Shown: positions 1-11,626, counted from the first letter of the stretch. The stretch is 64,000 bases of DNA from Rutpela maculata (GCA_936432065.2 OW386293.2:22270234-22334233); one strand, 5' to 3'. Translations and numbers: made by a program. The notes: generated by a model not told the origin, from the letters alone.

Positions 1-939
1 AGTAAGGGACACATCACCGGTGCTCTGTTCTCTAACCCATTCTCTTTGACGCAATGTAAACATGTGGAACTGACAACTAAACAACCTATTTGTCATATGC
101 CACGGTACACGCGGGAAGCCTTGCTGTCGCTTCTCTGTGGTATAAGTTCTCTGGCTTAGTGTTTTTGGCAGTAAAATTTTAATTCAAATTTAAAAATACT
201 TTTTTTTGGATGTTACTCAACTGATTGTGGAAATTCAAATGCTTTTAGCTTTTATTAAGTATTACCTTCGCAGTCAATGAGATTTTAAAATTTGTGAAAA
301 CACCGAATTCAACAGTAGATGGTAGGTATGGATACAAAGCAGTTTATAGTCTACAACACAAAAATTGGACACCCAAAATAAATTTACATAAATTCTTTTT
401 TAAACCTCCCCATCCATAAAAATGGGGAGGTCCAAAATCGAAAATTGAGATAAAATCAGATTTCTGCTTCGAGGTCCCAGGAGTACAAAGTGATTTTTGA
501 AAAATGTGTATGTTCTTATTTTTTAACATCTTATTTTATTACCATTCAAAAGTATTCTGTGGTGTTATTCTGATTTCAAAGATATATCACACTTCACCTT
601 TTCCCTTCGGTTTCTGCAAAAAATGAATTATCTGAATGCCTCGGTGAGTTGTTAAGCATAAGCTCTAACATCTGCAGAATGGTGCCCTGAATCAGCGGTA
701 ATGAGCCCGGTTATTAACCAAATTTTAGCAAACATTTGGTGAGAAGATCCATCTGCTTTCAGTATCTGCTCATTTTTTCATGCATTGCTGATAAGTATGT
801 CTTTATCTTTCTTATTGCTGGCTAGGGATGCCAGTGTTTCTTCTCTAAGGAACTCGATGCTTTACCATGTTTAAAGTAAAGACAGTTCTTCATAATTTTT
901 ATTTTAATACCACTTATTGATATTTTTATGTATTTTTAG
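1..939. other. Intron of the host gene, no recognised element
   Basis: This AT-rich stretch lies upstream of the first exon in the window and ends in a polypyrimidine-AG acceptor at 938-939. I see no coding similarity and no clear terminal repeats. Short ORFs such as 344-529 (-) look like chance. It should be intron of the TopBP1-like gene, because the exon at 940 opens with a codon and needs an upstream exon. Confidence 0.5.
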
Positions 940-1072
940 GGTGTGAGTTTGCTGCGTTCAAATAAAACGATAACCGAAATAGACGTTGAGGAAACTAGAG
1001 ACGAACCTGTTACTGTGGAAGATAACGTGGAAAATGATATTCTGCAGCAGTATTTAAGACCTTCAAGTGCTA
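940..1072 (+). CDS. TopBP1: TopBP1-like exon (acidic linker before BRCT4)
   Basis: This internal exon of the DNA topoisomerase II-binding protein 1 orthologue encodes 44 residues plus one base. It runs GVSLLRSNKTITEIDVEE onward, is rich in Glu and Asp, and ends in LQQYLRPSSA. It is flanked by acceptor TTTTTAG (938-939) and donor GTAAGT (1073-1078). The last base A joins TT of the next exon at 5930 to restore an Ile codon, so the two exons share one frame. By itself it shows no domain. The assignment comes from frame continuity with the BRCT exons downstream. In the family this position is the poorly conserved linker between BRCT3 and BRCT4. The upstream exons carrying BRCT0-3 lie outside the window. 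Confidence 0.75.
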
Positions 1073-2112
1073 GTAAGTCATTTTTTTAAGTATTGGTTAA
1101 GTCTAAAACTTGCATTCAATAGAGCATCAAAAAATCAAAAGATGCCGAACGTAGCCAACTCAAATATTCTCTCCATATGGATCTTTAATGAAATTATAAA
1201 TTTTGTTTGGATAAATAGTAATTTAGTTCGTGTGATTCATCTTTTTAAAGTACGAGAGTGGTTTTGGAAACTTCTATATATCATTGAAATATTTGGAAAG
1301 TTTAGCTTTTTTTATTTAAAAGTATTTTTTATTACCAATCTCTGTGTGCTTTGTTTAATAAACTGAACTGTACATTCCAAATAATTCCATGAAATATTCA
1401 AATGATGTCATTTTGTTGTTCTAATTTTTGAGGAATTTTTGGAATTTTTTTTCAGAAAACCTTCATTTTTATGTACAAAACTTTTTACAAAGTTAAGCAA
1501 CTCTTAAAATTCTTAAAATTCACAAAAAAAAAAAAATTTTGCCGTCATAAATGTGCGCTCAAAAATAACATGGCAAACGGTTCCAGCGATAGCTTCACCC
1601 CCATTGGTCTGAAACGCAGAAATCAAAAACAGTCATGTTAAAAATTACTCCCTTTGCCGTTTTTCCGGCCAAAAACGGGTTAAAAGATGGGGGGGGGGGG
1701 GGGTACAATATAAATAACAAGCTTTTCGAAAAAAAATTGTACATTAGCTAACTCGCCAACATAATTTTTGACAAATTGCCAAAAGATTTAAGTTAATATG
1801 TTAAAATAGTTTTTTTTTTTAATCGTTGGAACCGTTTTGAAAAATGGCTTTTTGAGAAAAACACGTTTAAAGTTTTTTTTATGTTTTAAAGTAAATATTA
1901 TTTAAAATTATTATAATTTTATTTTGCCAGGCATACGTTTGTGTTATTATATTCGTGTATATAAACAATAACAGCAGCTGCTACTGCCTTGCGTTGAGCG
2001 GCCGGCTGAAAACCCATTCTTTTTCTCTCTCTGTCCCTTTCTCTCTCGCTCTCTCTCTCTAGAGGATCCATAAATCTAGATCGGGAATATCATACTCGCC
2101 ATGATATAGTCC
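1073..2112. other. Intron sequence with simple repeats
   Basis: The 99-residue ORF at 1067-1366 merely reads through the splice donor and is not a gene. The stretch holds a run of 15 G (1689-1703) and a pyrimidine-rich (TC)n tract around 2030-2062. The text near 1540-1680 resembles diffuse insect repeat sequence, but I cannot define ends. Confidence 0.5.
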
Positions 2113-4838
2113 CTTGAGATTAACCAGAAAATGGCAAAAAACCCAAATGTTCTACGACCGGACCGCAAGACATTAACCCCACCGTTTTCGTGGGCGGGGA
2201 ACACTATGGTGACAATATTTTCCGACTTACCGTCCAGCCACTACCTCTAAATCGAAAAAATCACCTCTTTTTCTGCTTTTTCGGCGCTAGGCTTGCAGGG
2301 GCTTGTCAGATCGGGTTTTTCTTGGTTAATTTGAATAAAATAAGTATATATTGACCACAGGTGACCTAACTCACCCCCAGAGGTTGACACTACCCCCAAC
2401 CCCAATACCAAAATGCCACGAAAATAACGAAAATCAGCTGAAAACCGGTATACCTTCGTTTTCGAGGGCGAAGAATACAGTGGTGATAATATTTCCCGAC
2501 CTACTTTTCACCCACTACCCCGACCTGAAAATTACCCCCTTTTTCGATTTTCCCTGGCCTAAGCTTGCGAGGGCTTGTCGGATTGGATTTTTTTGTCAAT
2601 TTGAATAATATACATAAATATTGACCACAGGTGACCTAACCCACTCCAGGGGTTGAAACTCCCCCACCCCCAATAACTAAATGCCACGAAAACAACGAAA
2701 ATCAGCTTGAAAGCTCCCGTTTTCGAGGACGAAGAACACGATAGTGACAATATTTCCCGACATATCCTTCACCCACTACCCCTATTTTATTTGTGTACAC
2801 GATAACTCTGGAACCGTTTAAGATATTGAGTAGAAATAAGAGAAGCTAACGTCTCCATAAATTGTATTAGATACCCCCTTACCACCCCCACCCCATTGTT
2901 AAAGGGGGTGAAAAAAATAAAATTGTGATTTAGTGTGTGTACAAGAACAAAAGGCCTCAACAATTTTTTTACTTCTCTCCGCTCTCGAAAACGGGAGTAT
3001 ACCGCTTTACAGCTGATTTCCGTTGTTTTCGTGGCATTTCGTTGTTGGAGGCAGAGATGGGTAAACTCCCGGAGTTTTGATTACTCCGAAAGTTTCCAGG
3101 AAGCTTTCCTGGAAACTTTCCATTGGGAATATTCAGAGTCTATTTTATGGTGAAATCTGATTTGTAATGATCTAAGCTTCATTTTGATACCAAATAAGTG
3201 CATATAAATATATTATTTACATTACTTTTGCAGACTTTTACCAAATAACTGATATTATATGACACCCGTTATATATACGTTATATGTGCCCTGTGCTATA
3301 TGAAGAATATGGAGCAATTGGGTGGTTACCCAGTAATTTTTGTTTGAATTATTAAATAATTAAATATAAATAAAATAATTTATAGAATGTGATAAATATG
3401 TGGATTATAAAATTACAAATTTATGTAAATAATGTCATATGTAAGTCGTACCTCCTATTTTGTGCAGAATTGGTAATATAGAAGGCAAGACAGAAATAAC
3501 ATCTACATATTATTTAATTAAAATAACACTAAATGTATTAAATTAAATAATATAATATATAATTTGTAAAAAAATAAAAGTATATTTCTTTTTAATCATT
3601 TTGGTTTTTAATGTAACAGAAAAAAATGCTAGATATTATTTATCGGGAAGCGATAATGCGGGTATACAAATAAACGTAACTTATCATATGTCTGTCAACT
3701 CATCCTTGATCATAGCCAATAGCACGAAATTAGAGAAATTCTGTGCCAATGCCAATAGTAATAATCCGAGCGGTGACCATATGAAACCCCACGTCATCAA
3801 ACATCCGATTAATTTTTGATAATTTCGAAAAAATATCAACAAATTAAAACTGGATTTCTGGCGTTTGAGGTTATGTTAGATCATCGTGGCGGTAATTTCA
3901 AATTTATGAGTAAATATGTGTAAATAATAACTGTAAATATTCGTGAAAAATTTGGAAACTTTCCCGGAGTTTTGGAAACTTCCCCGGAATTTTGGAAACT
4001 TTTGGAATATTCAAATATTTTAAAGGAAACTTTCATTTTTATCAAAACTCCGTTCCGGAAACTTCCGAAATTTTCCTGGAAACTTTCCAATGGAAAGTTT
4101 CCTTGACCCATCTCTGGTTGGAGGTGGGGGTAGTTTCAACCCCCCAGGTTAGGTCACCTATGGTCAATATTTACTTGTTTTATTCAAATTGATCAAAAAA
4201 AATACCGACCCGACAAGATCTCGCAAGCCTAGCACTGGGGGTTGGTTCTCAGGTTTAGGGGTAGTGGGTGAAAGGTAGGTCGTATCACCATCGTATTACT
4301 CGCCCTCGAAAACGGGGGTATACCGCTTTTCAGCTGATTTTCGTTGCTTCCGTGGCACCCCTGGGGGTGGGTTAGGTCACCTGTGTGGTCAATATTTACC
4401 TATTTTATTCGAATTGACCAAAAAAAAAATCCGATACGACAAGCTCTCGCAAACCTAGCACCAGAAAATCGGAAAAGGGGGTAGTTTTCAGGTTTAGGAG
4501 TAGTGGGTGAAAGGTAGGTCGTGAAACATCATCATCGTATTCCTCGCCCTCAAAAACGGTTTTCGGCTGATTTTCGTTATTTTCGTGGCATTTTGGTATC
4601 GGAGGTGGTGGTAGTTTCAACCCCTAGGGGTGAGTTAGGTCACCTGTGGTCAATATTTACTTATTTTATTCAAATTGACCAAGAAAAACCCGATCCGACA
4701 AGCCCTTGAAAGGTATATCTTCGTGGTTGGACGGTAGGTCGGAAAATATTATCACTATCGTGTTCCCCACGAAAACGGGGGGTTAATGTCTTGCGGTCCG
4801 GTCGCAGAACTTTTGGGGTAAAAACTTTATCTCAAGTG
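2113..4838. repeat. Foldback (inverted-repeat) element with tandem subrepeats
   Basis: The left arm (about 2113-2830) and right arm (about 4117-4838) are reverse complements. For example, the segment around 2145-2230 (GACCGGACCGCAAGAC, then TTAACCCC, then the GAAAACG-type motif) reappears inverted at 4735-4805. Each arm is built of tandem units of about 220-270 bp. The core GGTCACCTGTGGTCAATAT is seen inverted at 2350 and 2622 and direct at about 4150, 4372 and 4635. Part of the centre (2785-3010) belongs to the repeat family also found at 8094, 13074 and 32995. A hAT MITE sits inside. No transposase is visible, so it is non-autonomous. Confidence 0.75.
3052..4116. mobile_element. hAT-type non-autonomous transposon, 8-bp TSD
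   Basis: The element begins CAGAGATGGGTAAACTCC and ends ...GACCCATCTCTG, giving terminal inverted repeats of CAGAGATGGG type. It is flanked by a perfect 8-bp duplication, GTTGGAGG, at 3044-3051 and 4117-4124. Subterminal GGAAACTTTCC motifs recur at both ends. An 8-bp TSD and a CAGAG end are the hallmarks of the hAT superfamily. At 1065 bp with no transposase ORF it must be mobilised in trans. It interrupts the foldback element 2113-4838 and is therefore younger. Confidence 0.9.
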
Positions 4839-5201
4839 ACTAATATACACTAACCGCCATGCACTTTGAAACAGTGCCCTTTGTCAGCTTTTTGAGAAGG
4901 TAGCACAAATTTTTGAAACAACCTGTATGTTAAACTAATTCTTTAGGACCGTATTTTGTTTATTCAATAAGCAAAAATAAGTTTGAGGCTAAAATTAAAA
5001 TTTATTAAATTTCACGTCCTAACATTTCATTGGTACAAATATTTTTGAAAACTAATGAAACTAAAATTCCACTAGTTGTAATAACATTGATTAATGGGAA
5101 AAATTTGGCTGTTTGACTTTTCTATCATTGTTAAGTTGACTCCTTGTCCTTGTCTAGAGTCATGTAAAGAGAGCGGACGAAGGACAAAACGGTGGCGTAA
5201 G

Positions 5202-5522
5202 AGGACCTCGCACACCACAAATGGAAATCCGGTAAATTTCTCCAATTCTTGATATGTTATTCTACCGATCCAGTAGATCAAAAATCTCACTGGGCACGAG
5301 TCCCAAAGACACACCCTTCTACCCTTCTTTTATCGTCTGTGAGGGTGAAAAACGATCGTATATATTTAACAACTAATTTCAATGAAAAAATTTCTATCTT
5401 TCAGCACGGTAAAAAACCTCAGTCGAAGAATCTGACTTACTCTTAGACACCTTTCCATTCCAAATTGGAGGAATTTGACGGTTAATGGACACCGGATTTT
5501 CATTTGTGGTATGCAGAGTCCT
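5202..5522. mobile_element. Small palindromic MITE (about 320 bp)
   Basis: The left end AGGACCTCGCACACCACAAA matches the reverse complement of the right end (AGGACTCTGCATACCACAAA) over about 30 bp, with the inner text continuing through ATCCGG on both sides. It has no coding capacity. A target-site duplication is not evident. Superfamily is undetermined. The ORFs at 5072-5314 and 5249-5446 cross its boundaries and are fortuitous. Confidence 0.55.
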
Positions 5523-5929
5523 TTTGATTTGTACGATTTTAGAAATGGTAGAAATGTTCTATTACATATTTTAACTTTGCAGGCAGAAAGTTAATTTAAT
5601 TCGTCAAATTTTGAAAAATAAATTTTCCAAACATCTCAAAAAAAAAAAGGCACTATGACACTACCATCCCCCGTGAAACTGTTGCCTTCTAAAAGTTTTA
5701 AAAATGTAACAAGAAATATCATGTCTAAATGTTTTTACTCTATGGAAGATTTTTATAATAATGATTTTACAGATATGGTAAATTTGGCACCTTAGCATGG
5801 TCAGATAGTGTAACTCATTGAACTAAGACTATCAAGTAATATGAAGTACACTAACTATTTTCTTGATTTGTGTAAACTCTAATTTCTTAGCCCCAGTAAA
5901 TCATCTTTCATCTTTTTTTCATCTTTTAG

Positions 5930-6181
5930 TTCAAGAGGAAGATACCTTGGCCCAGTTATTAAAAGATGCCGGCAATACGAATTTCTCCAAGGACATTCAA
6001 GAACCCCCAAACAGATTGCCTGACTTTAAACCCTCCGAAACCTCGACACAACAAACTTCAGCATCGGTTACTCAGGATGCAAGCAGTCAAATGAAATCGG
6101 AAAGTTTTTTTGGGGGGATGAAATTTCTGGTTATGGGCTTTGAGGATACACATTTTGCATATTTAAAACAGATTATAGAAG
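5930..6181 (+). CDS. TopBP1: TopBP1-like exon (linker and start of BRCT4)
   Basis: After joining A from the exon at 1072, this exon reads IQEEDTLAQLLKDAGNT, a Ser/Thr/Gln-rich linker, then FFGGMKFLVMGFEDTHFAYL and KQIIEG, the first beta-strand and helix of a BRCT fold. Acceptor is TTTTAG at 5928-5929 and donor GTATAA starts at 6182. The final G joins GT at 21872 to form the Gly of the BRCT Gly pair (IIEG-FSGEL). The exon thus stops in the middle of BRCT4 and is separated from the rest of it by a 15.7-kb intron. Conservation is convincing in the second half only. Confidence 0.82.
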
Positions 6182-6392
6182 GTATAAATGCTTTATAAGA
6201 TTTTTTTTTTTTCTTCCAAAACTATCTCATCATATCATATTTCGGCTATTTCCGATGACAAATTCCTTCATTATCAATTGCTAATTTGCAAATATGAAAT
6301 TTCCTTTATTGTCAATTCATATACTCATGTCTTCTACAAACACTTTTACATATAATTATATTTACATTCAAATAAGAGTCAATGTTGACTCT

Positions 6393-6650
6393 AATAATAA
6401 TAACTTTATTGGAAATAGGACATCCTAATAAAAAATAAACACTAGTTCATTTTATAAAAACTTAAGACTACGTTACAAAGGAAACACAAATAAAGATCAT
6501 TATTACTAAATGCGATGAGTGTATCATCAGCATATAAATTAATAAATTCACAATTGGTAATAATTAATCAATTAAATTAACTCCATTCAAGTAGATTATG
6601 AATAATTGTGGTCCTAGTACCTTGGGATACTCCTGTATTAGCTGCGAAGA
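6393..6650 (-). mobile_element. Decayed LINE remnant (RT motifs only)
   Basis: On the minus strand this short remnant shows a GV-QGT (PQGS-like) motif near 6625 and a YADDT-type motif near 6530, with large deletions between them. The + strand left end is a (TAA)n tract, as at the 3' end of LINEs. No open frame survives. Confidence 0.5.
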
Positions 6651-7065
6651 TGAGAAAATACTATGTATTTCAGTAGCTTGCTTGCTTTCTGTTCCATAGA
6701 TGGTCTTCCTTTTCTGTTAGCGGGTCAATGAAAGGTTGCTGCACTCAGGCATTGTGGCCCAATCTGCTACCGCTACAAACTTAGGGAATTCCCCCATTCA
6801 GGCCGGATTCTGACCCAAAGGCTAACATCCTTCCTGTGGGGGCATTCCTTATTTCCTCCAATACCAGAAAACCAATATCGAAGTGTTTGTGCCTGAAGTT
6901 CATAAGACCAGGGCAGGAAGTTAGGACATGGGTGGAGGTTTCATCCTCGTCCCCGCAGAACCTGCAGTTGGGGTATTGTACAGGTGGAAGAGCCGTGTCC
7001 GGTCAAAAGACCTACAACAATTCTGACATGATTCCAGCTTAGTCGCAGGATATGTTCTGCTTGGG
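6651..7065 (-). pseudogene. C-terminal remnant of an RNase H-type LINE ORF2
   Basis: Minus-strand translation gives a CRFCGDEDETSTHVLTSCPG stretch, the Cys/His segment found after RNase H in I/R1/Outcast-like LINEs. The same kind of motif (CRLCLEEDETA) occurs in the LINE at 19592-21048. Downstream codons retain GFLVLEEIRNAPTG and then stops. It is a dead fragment with no RT or RNase H left. Confidence 0.55.
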
Positions 7066-7538
7066 GGTGCCCGATATATCGATATTCATTGATAATTATC
7101 AATATATGGAAGGGCGAAATTTCGAGGAAATAATGTTGATATGTTGATAAATTATAATTTCTCAATAAATTATCATTCACCGATAAATTGTCATTTATCG
7201 ATAAGTTATCGTTTGTAGGAAATAGAATCAAATTCAACCACATACAAAGAACAGTTTTATTGATATTAATCGTGTCGTACATTATTGTCTACTTTTACCT
7301 GGTAGCATTATGATATGGAGTATGAGCAGTATTAGTATTTCGGTACGAAATCCCTATATTTAAAGATAAAAAAATTACGGAAATTAGTAAATTGAAATGA
7401 AGTCAAGGCCCGCCCTTCCGCGAAAATCCCTTATTCCTCATATTCCCTCAATAATTGTATGTTCCCGGCAACAATCGACGTTGAAAAAAATATAATTTAT
7501 CGATACACCACATAACAATAAGTATCGGTAATTATTGT

Positions 7539-7690
7539 CAGAGATGGGTAAAGGAAACTTCCCAATAAACATTTCCAGGAAATTTTCTGGAATTTCCTTA
7601 ATGAAGTTTTGATAAAAATCAAAAGATGGGTAAACGAAACTTTCCATATGAAAGTATATGGAAATATTTGAATATGTCGATAGTTTCCAA
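7539..7690. mobile_element. Truncated end of the CAGAGATGGG hAT family
   Basis: The stretch starts CAGAGATGGGTAAAGGAAAC and matches the reverse complement of the right end of the element at 3052-4116, including the GTTTTGATAAAAAT block. A second AGATGGGTAAACGAAAC appears at 7624, as if a second end or rearranged copy abuts the first. No full element or TSD is left. Confidence 0.6.
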
Positions 7691-7774
7691 ATACTACAGG
7701 AGCCCACCCTAAGTGCCTGTGACTTCAGTACGTGCTGCTATGATGGCTTGCTCATTTAAATTTTTTTATTTTAC

Positions 7775-8093
7775 CTATACCTGTACATGAATTTTTGACC
7801 ATTTTGAGGTGTTTTTTGAGATTTTTCTGAGGTTATGTCAAAATCCTGATATAGTGAAAAAATTCTGACCTCGAATTCGGTTTCAGCGCCCCAAAATACG
7901 TATAAAAACCTGAGTCAACTCGTTTAATGCCCCAATTTACTTTTTACCAGGTTTCAGGCTTGTTTTAAGCTGTTTTTTGTGTTTACATGAAAATATTGAC
8001 AACATGTGACAATTCTGACCTCGGATTTGGTTTCAGCGCCCCAAAATACGTATAAAACATAGGTCAGTCCATTTAATTTCCCAATTTACATTT
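7775..8093. repeat. Two tandem units of about 155 bp
   Basis: The segment GGTTTCAGCGCCCCAAAAT followed by ACGTATAAAA occurs at about 7881 and 8030, with the preceding CTGACCTCG and following ATTTAATG/CCCAATTTAC blocks conserved. A related inverted tandem array lies at 35490-35760. It looks like a dispersed tandem-type repeat with no coding content. Confidence 0.6.
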
Positions 8094-8741
8094 ACTTCCA
8101 CATCCAGTGGAAATATCGTATCGACAAAAAAAATTTGAAAATTTTTATTTTTCAAATAGACTTAGAATGTCATGAAACGTCAAGATTTTAAGTTTGAGCA
8201 AAAAAAAATTCTGTCTATCTGTAACTTTCTTGTGCACACGATTACTCTGAAACTGTTTAAGATATTGACTTGAAATTTGGTACACCAATGTATTTTAACG
8301 AGACCTGGAACTAGATTATATTTTGATCTTACTCTGTTGAAGGGTTGGGGGGTAAATTAGGGTAAATGAGAGTAAATAAAGTAAAATAAATCAAGCAAGA
8401 GTCCATAAAATTAGTATTTAGTATATAAGAGAAGCTAAGATCTCAAAAAAATTTTTGGCATAAGAACCCCCATTATTAAAGAGGGTGAAAAAAATAAAAC
8501 TGTTATTTAGTGGGTCTACTACTGTCGTGAACAAAAACATTTTTTTCTAATGTAAATTTCTCTCTATTTGCACACTTGCAATGAATTTTGACAAATAACT
8601 GACAATGTCACAAAAATTAAAGTTAGATGTACACAACTAGATGTTAGCAAAAATACGTTATAAGACTTGTCCCATTTTTTTTGCGCACACAGTACAAGAA
8701 CCAAATGCCTCAAAGTTTTTTTTTACTTTATCCACCATGCA
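8094..8741 (-). repeat. Divergent copy of the 685-bp repeat family
   Basis: The minus-strand copy starts at ACTTCCACATCCAGTGGAA and follows the consensus seen at 13074-13758 and 32995-33670 as far as the TACAAGAACC and ACTTTATCC block at 8691-8741. It then stops, lacking about 150 bp of the family 5' end. It is clearly older than the two complete copies. Confidence 0.6.
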
Positions 8742-8842
8742 GCTGTAAAAATAGGATCGTTATCTAAGTCTCTGCGCATTCTCTGACGATGTTATCTTCT
8801 CTAAGTAATCGATCTCTATTACTTAATATCTTTAGGATTAAA

Positions 8843-9913
8843 ATAATAATAATAATAATAAAAGATGTTTATTGGTCATACAAGTAAACAATACATATAT
8901 AACAAAAAGGCCATCGACCGAGGTCCTTCAGTCTGTCCATTACAGCAATTAATATTTATTGCAAAAATTAAATATAGTGAAAATTATGATCAATTTCAGT
9001 GAGTGCAAAAAAAAGACCATTTCATAATACAAAAGAAAAAATATTTCACAATAAAATTTAAAGTATAAGATATATGATGATTGCAAGCAAAAATACAAAT
9101 AGGAGAATATCAAAAAGAGTTTAATTAGCTACTTGAAAGAAATCAAAATTTCTTGAATAGTTCTCTCGGGAAAACGACACCTTGGCCTCTGAACTGTTCG
9201 TGTTCTCAGGAGAGGATTTATAATCTCTAAATTTTGAGGACTTCTCTGGGAAAGCATATTTAGTCTCTCATGGATAGGATTGACTTTCAACTTGGAATAA
9301 AGATAATAATTATTAGGAGGCTTGTGGAGTGGATTCCTCGGATGGTGCATCTTCGTAATTAGTCTCAAAGCGGAGGTTTCAGCAACTTGGATGATTTTTA
9401 TGATTGATTTACGGCAGTTCAGGTATAAAGTATGTCCATGATCTAAATAAGTCCGGCAAATGGATTTGTATATTTTGGCAGCCGATTGTATTGAAATTCC
9501 CTCATTTTTATATGTAGAGAGCGAAAATATTTTGTTTGTGTTGTAATTCTTCGTTTGAGCAACTTTTTTTACGTTTTAGGTTACATTTCTGATCTAGTTC
9601 TATTCCTAAGTATCTCACAAATGAAGTAGATTGAATTCTTGACTTTAATATACTGATTGGCGGTAAATCCATGGACAGTCTATGGTTAAAAATTAGAAAA
9701 CGGGCTTTAGCAGGATTTAATTGTAGTCTCCGTTTTTCAAACCACTTCTCGATGTCATTAATCATAGTTTGTAAATTACCAATGCTTTTGCTCAGTTTTG
9801 TCGCATGAAATTAAAGTGCTATCATCAGCATATAGCAGATGGCAAGCCTTTGGATCAATTTCAGATGAAAAAATAAATTATACCGAGCTGGTGACAATGC
9901 AGAACCTTGAGGT
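8843..9913 (-). mobile_element. LINE, 3' segment (interrupted by Gypsy element)
   Basis: The minus-strand LINE ends in a (TTA)n tail (+ strand TAATAATAATAA at 8843-8862). It encodes RT pieces: QGSALSPARYNLF at about 9905-9865, an LLYADDS catalytic box near 9815-9835, and EKWFEKRRLQLNPAKARF (ORF 9508-9765). Frame breaks occur on both sides of that ORF. It is continuous with 14728-14923: joining the two at AGGT restores VEQGLPQGSALSP, the conserved PQGS motif. The Gypsy element therefore jumped into this LINE. The 5' end of the LINE is not identified. Confidence 0.8.
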
Positions 9914-10525
9914 TGTAATGGTGTTTCTCCATTAAGGGTAGCAGGTTTGGAGATTTTTCCAGGGTTCATCATTTATACCGGAAATTAGAAACCAAATCCA
10001 AATAAAATCATTTATTAACAAATAACGTAGTTTCCAAAATATGTAGAAACATCAGGTCGTCGTATCTTTTACGACTTTATTATACAATCAAATACAAATA
10101 AGAAAGAGAGAAACGGAGTGAGTGTAATGTGTATCTCTGTTATAACGTCGTATATGCAGGTTCGAATCGACGTGGTCAACGAGACAGACACAAACGGGAG
10201 TAATCCTCTATTTATAAAATAGCGGGTATCTGGTAAGCGTCCGCGACGTCGTATGAGAAATTAAATTTATTTCGTTCCCCTCAGCTCGCTAAAGTGTGAA
10301 AGTCAATTAAACTCTGATTTTTGAATGATTCCGGCTGGCTTTTATACAACAGTTCTGGCTCCCACTTAGTGAAATTATCCCCATACTCGGTATTTCAATC
10401 ACGCGCAGTTACATTATTAAATGACAGGAGATTAAACAAGAAAGGATGTATAGTCCGTTACGCGAAATGTTGACCGTAATGAATGTATAGTTTATTACGA
10501 GATGTATGGCGTATACTTCATTACA
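9914..10525 (-). repeat. 3' LTR of the first Gypsy element
   Basis: This 612-bp LTR begins TGTAATGAAGTATACGCCAT on the minus strand and ends ...CACCATTACA, so it has the TG...CA ends and a short TGTAATG/CATTACA inverted terminus. Its first 50 bp are repeated at 14678-14727. The inner border is followed by a polypurine tract, which fixes the orientation. Confidence 0.85.
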
Positions 10526-10541
10526 CTCCCCCCTTTCTTTA
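10526..10541 (-). promoter_or_regulatory. Polypurine tract for plus-strand DNA priming
   Basis: On the minus strand AAAGAAAGGGGGGAG directly precedes the LTR TG at 10525. Such a purine run next to the 3' LTR primes plus-strand synthesis in LTR elements. Confidence 0.8.
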
Positions 10542-10951
10542 CAAAAAAAAAAAAATAAAATTCTGGAATCCATCGTCTGACTTTGGACCAAGTGTAGGGT
10601 CAACAGGAATGATCCTTGCAGAATTTTGTGGTGTTCCATAGTCAGTTTGGTATAACACAGGTGTCGGCGTAGCTGGTAGGAAAAGATCTTAACAAAAAGA
10701 AAATAGTTTAGGTACGTTCCAAGTTAAAATTTCAGATAGATAGTGAATAGAGTTTATACAAAACAAAATAATAAAACCTATCCTTATCTTTAATGGATTT
10801 ACAACTGAAAAAAAACTTCAACAAAACTTATCACTTTGAGAAAGAAAAAAGAATTAAAAAACTGAAATTCCTATCAATTAAAATTATTTACAGGTGAAAA
10901 GAAAAACTATGCTGTTCAGACAAACGAAATACTTAATATAAAACTAAACAA

Positions 10952-11611
10952 TTAATTTGTTTTTCCCGGGAGGCGGGTTATTCCTGACACTGGAGGTCCG
11001 CACACTCTGGACGTGGTGCCGTCAGGGTTTCTTACTCGGAACTTCTTTTTGTGGTTCCTGTTGGTTGGTGCTTTTAATGTCGTCGTTGGAAACGTTGGGG
11101 CGACTGGGCACGGGAAGCATTTGCCAGGAAGCTGTGGCGTTGCTGGCGTTGGATCGTCATCTTCCAAAAAGAATGCCGCAAGGCACGGGATGTTTCTGCC
11201 TGGAGTCGGTGGCTTTTCTGGACTTGGTGTATCTCCAAACAAACGCTTCATCTTTTCTCGCAGGGCTTGCGAAGGGGAAATTGTTGTCGGAGGTGGTGTT
11301 GTCGGTACAGGTTCTGGGGTTGCCGGCAGAGGCGAAATAATCTCAGGAAGGTGAACCTTTCTTCTTATACAATTTAATTTTGCTTTCGGTGGTGTTCTCC
11401 CTTCATCTTCCGTCTCTAATCTGTAGGATCTAGCGAGTTCTGTCGGGCTATAGTAAATGTACAGGTTTGAATAATTTTTGTCCTCAATTCTAACCATTGG
11501 TGTCGATAATTCGGGGGTAGCTGATGGTGAATACATCTTGCTATTGTGACGTGCTGCACACAACTGGCTAAAGATTATTTGTAGCTGGTATTTTATAGGG
11601 CAGGTTATCAT
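10952..11611 (-). CDS. Extra Pro-rich ORF downstream of Gypsy integrase
   Basis: This 219-codon frame starts 15 bp after the pol stop and lies between integrase and the 3' LTR, where envelope-carrying elements have env. The protein has no signal peptide or membrane segment that I can see. The middle and C-terminal parts are rich in Pro and Thr (SPLPATPEPVPTTPPPTTIS), with two Lys/Arg clusters (REKMKRLF and NRNHKKKFRVRN). I do not recognise a family. A nucleic-acid-binding or structural accessory protein is possible but is inference. The frame is open, unlike pol, although pol damage means the element is dead. Confidence 0.6.
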   Translation of the reverse strand: MITCPIKYQLQIIFSQLCAARHNSKMYSPSATPELSTPMVRIEDKNYSNLYIYYSPTELARSYRLETEDEGRTPPKAKLNCIRRKVHLPEIISPLPATPEPVPTTPPPTTISPSQALREKMKRLFGDTPSPEKPPTPGRNIPCLAAFFLEDDDPTPATPQLPGKCFPCPVAPTFPTTTLKAPTNRNHKKKFRVRNPDGTTSRVCGPPVSGITRLPGKTN

Positions 11612-11626
11612 ATCCCTTCCTGGGTG

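Noticed and set aside
1067..1366. 99-codon open frame overlapping the first exon
   Set aside because: It reads through the GTAAGT donor at 1073 in a different frame from the exon and has intron-like composition.
10957..11354. Two + strand ORFs of 113-127 codons opposite the Gypsy extra ORF
   Set aside because: They are antisense shadows of a GC-richer Pro-coding stretch.
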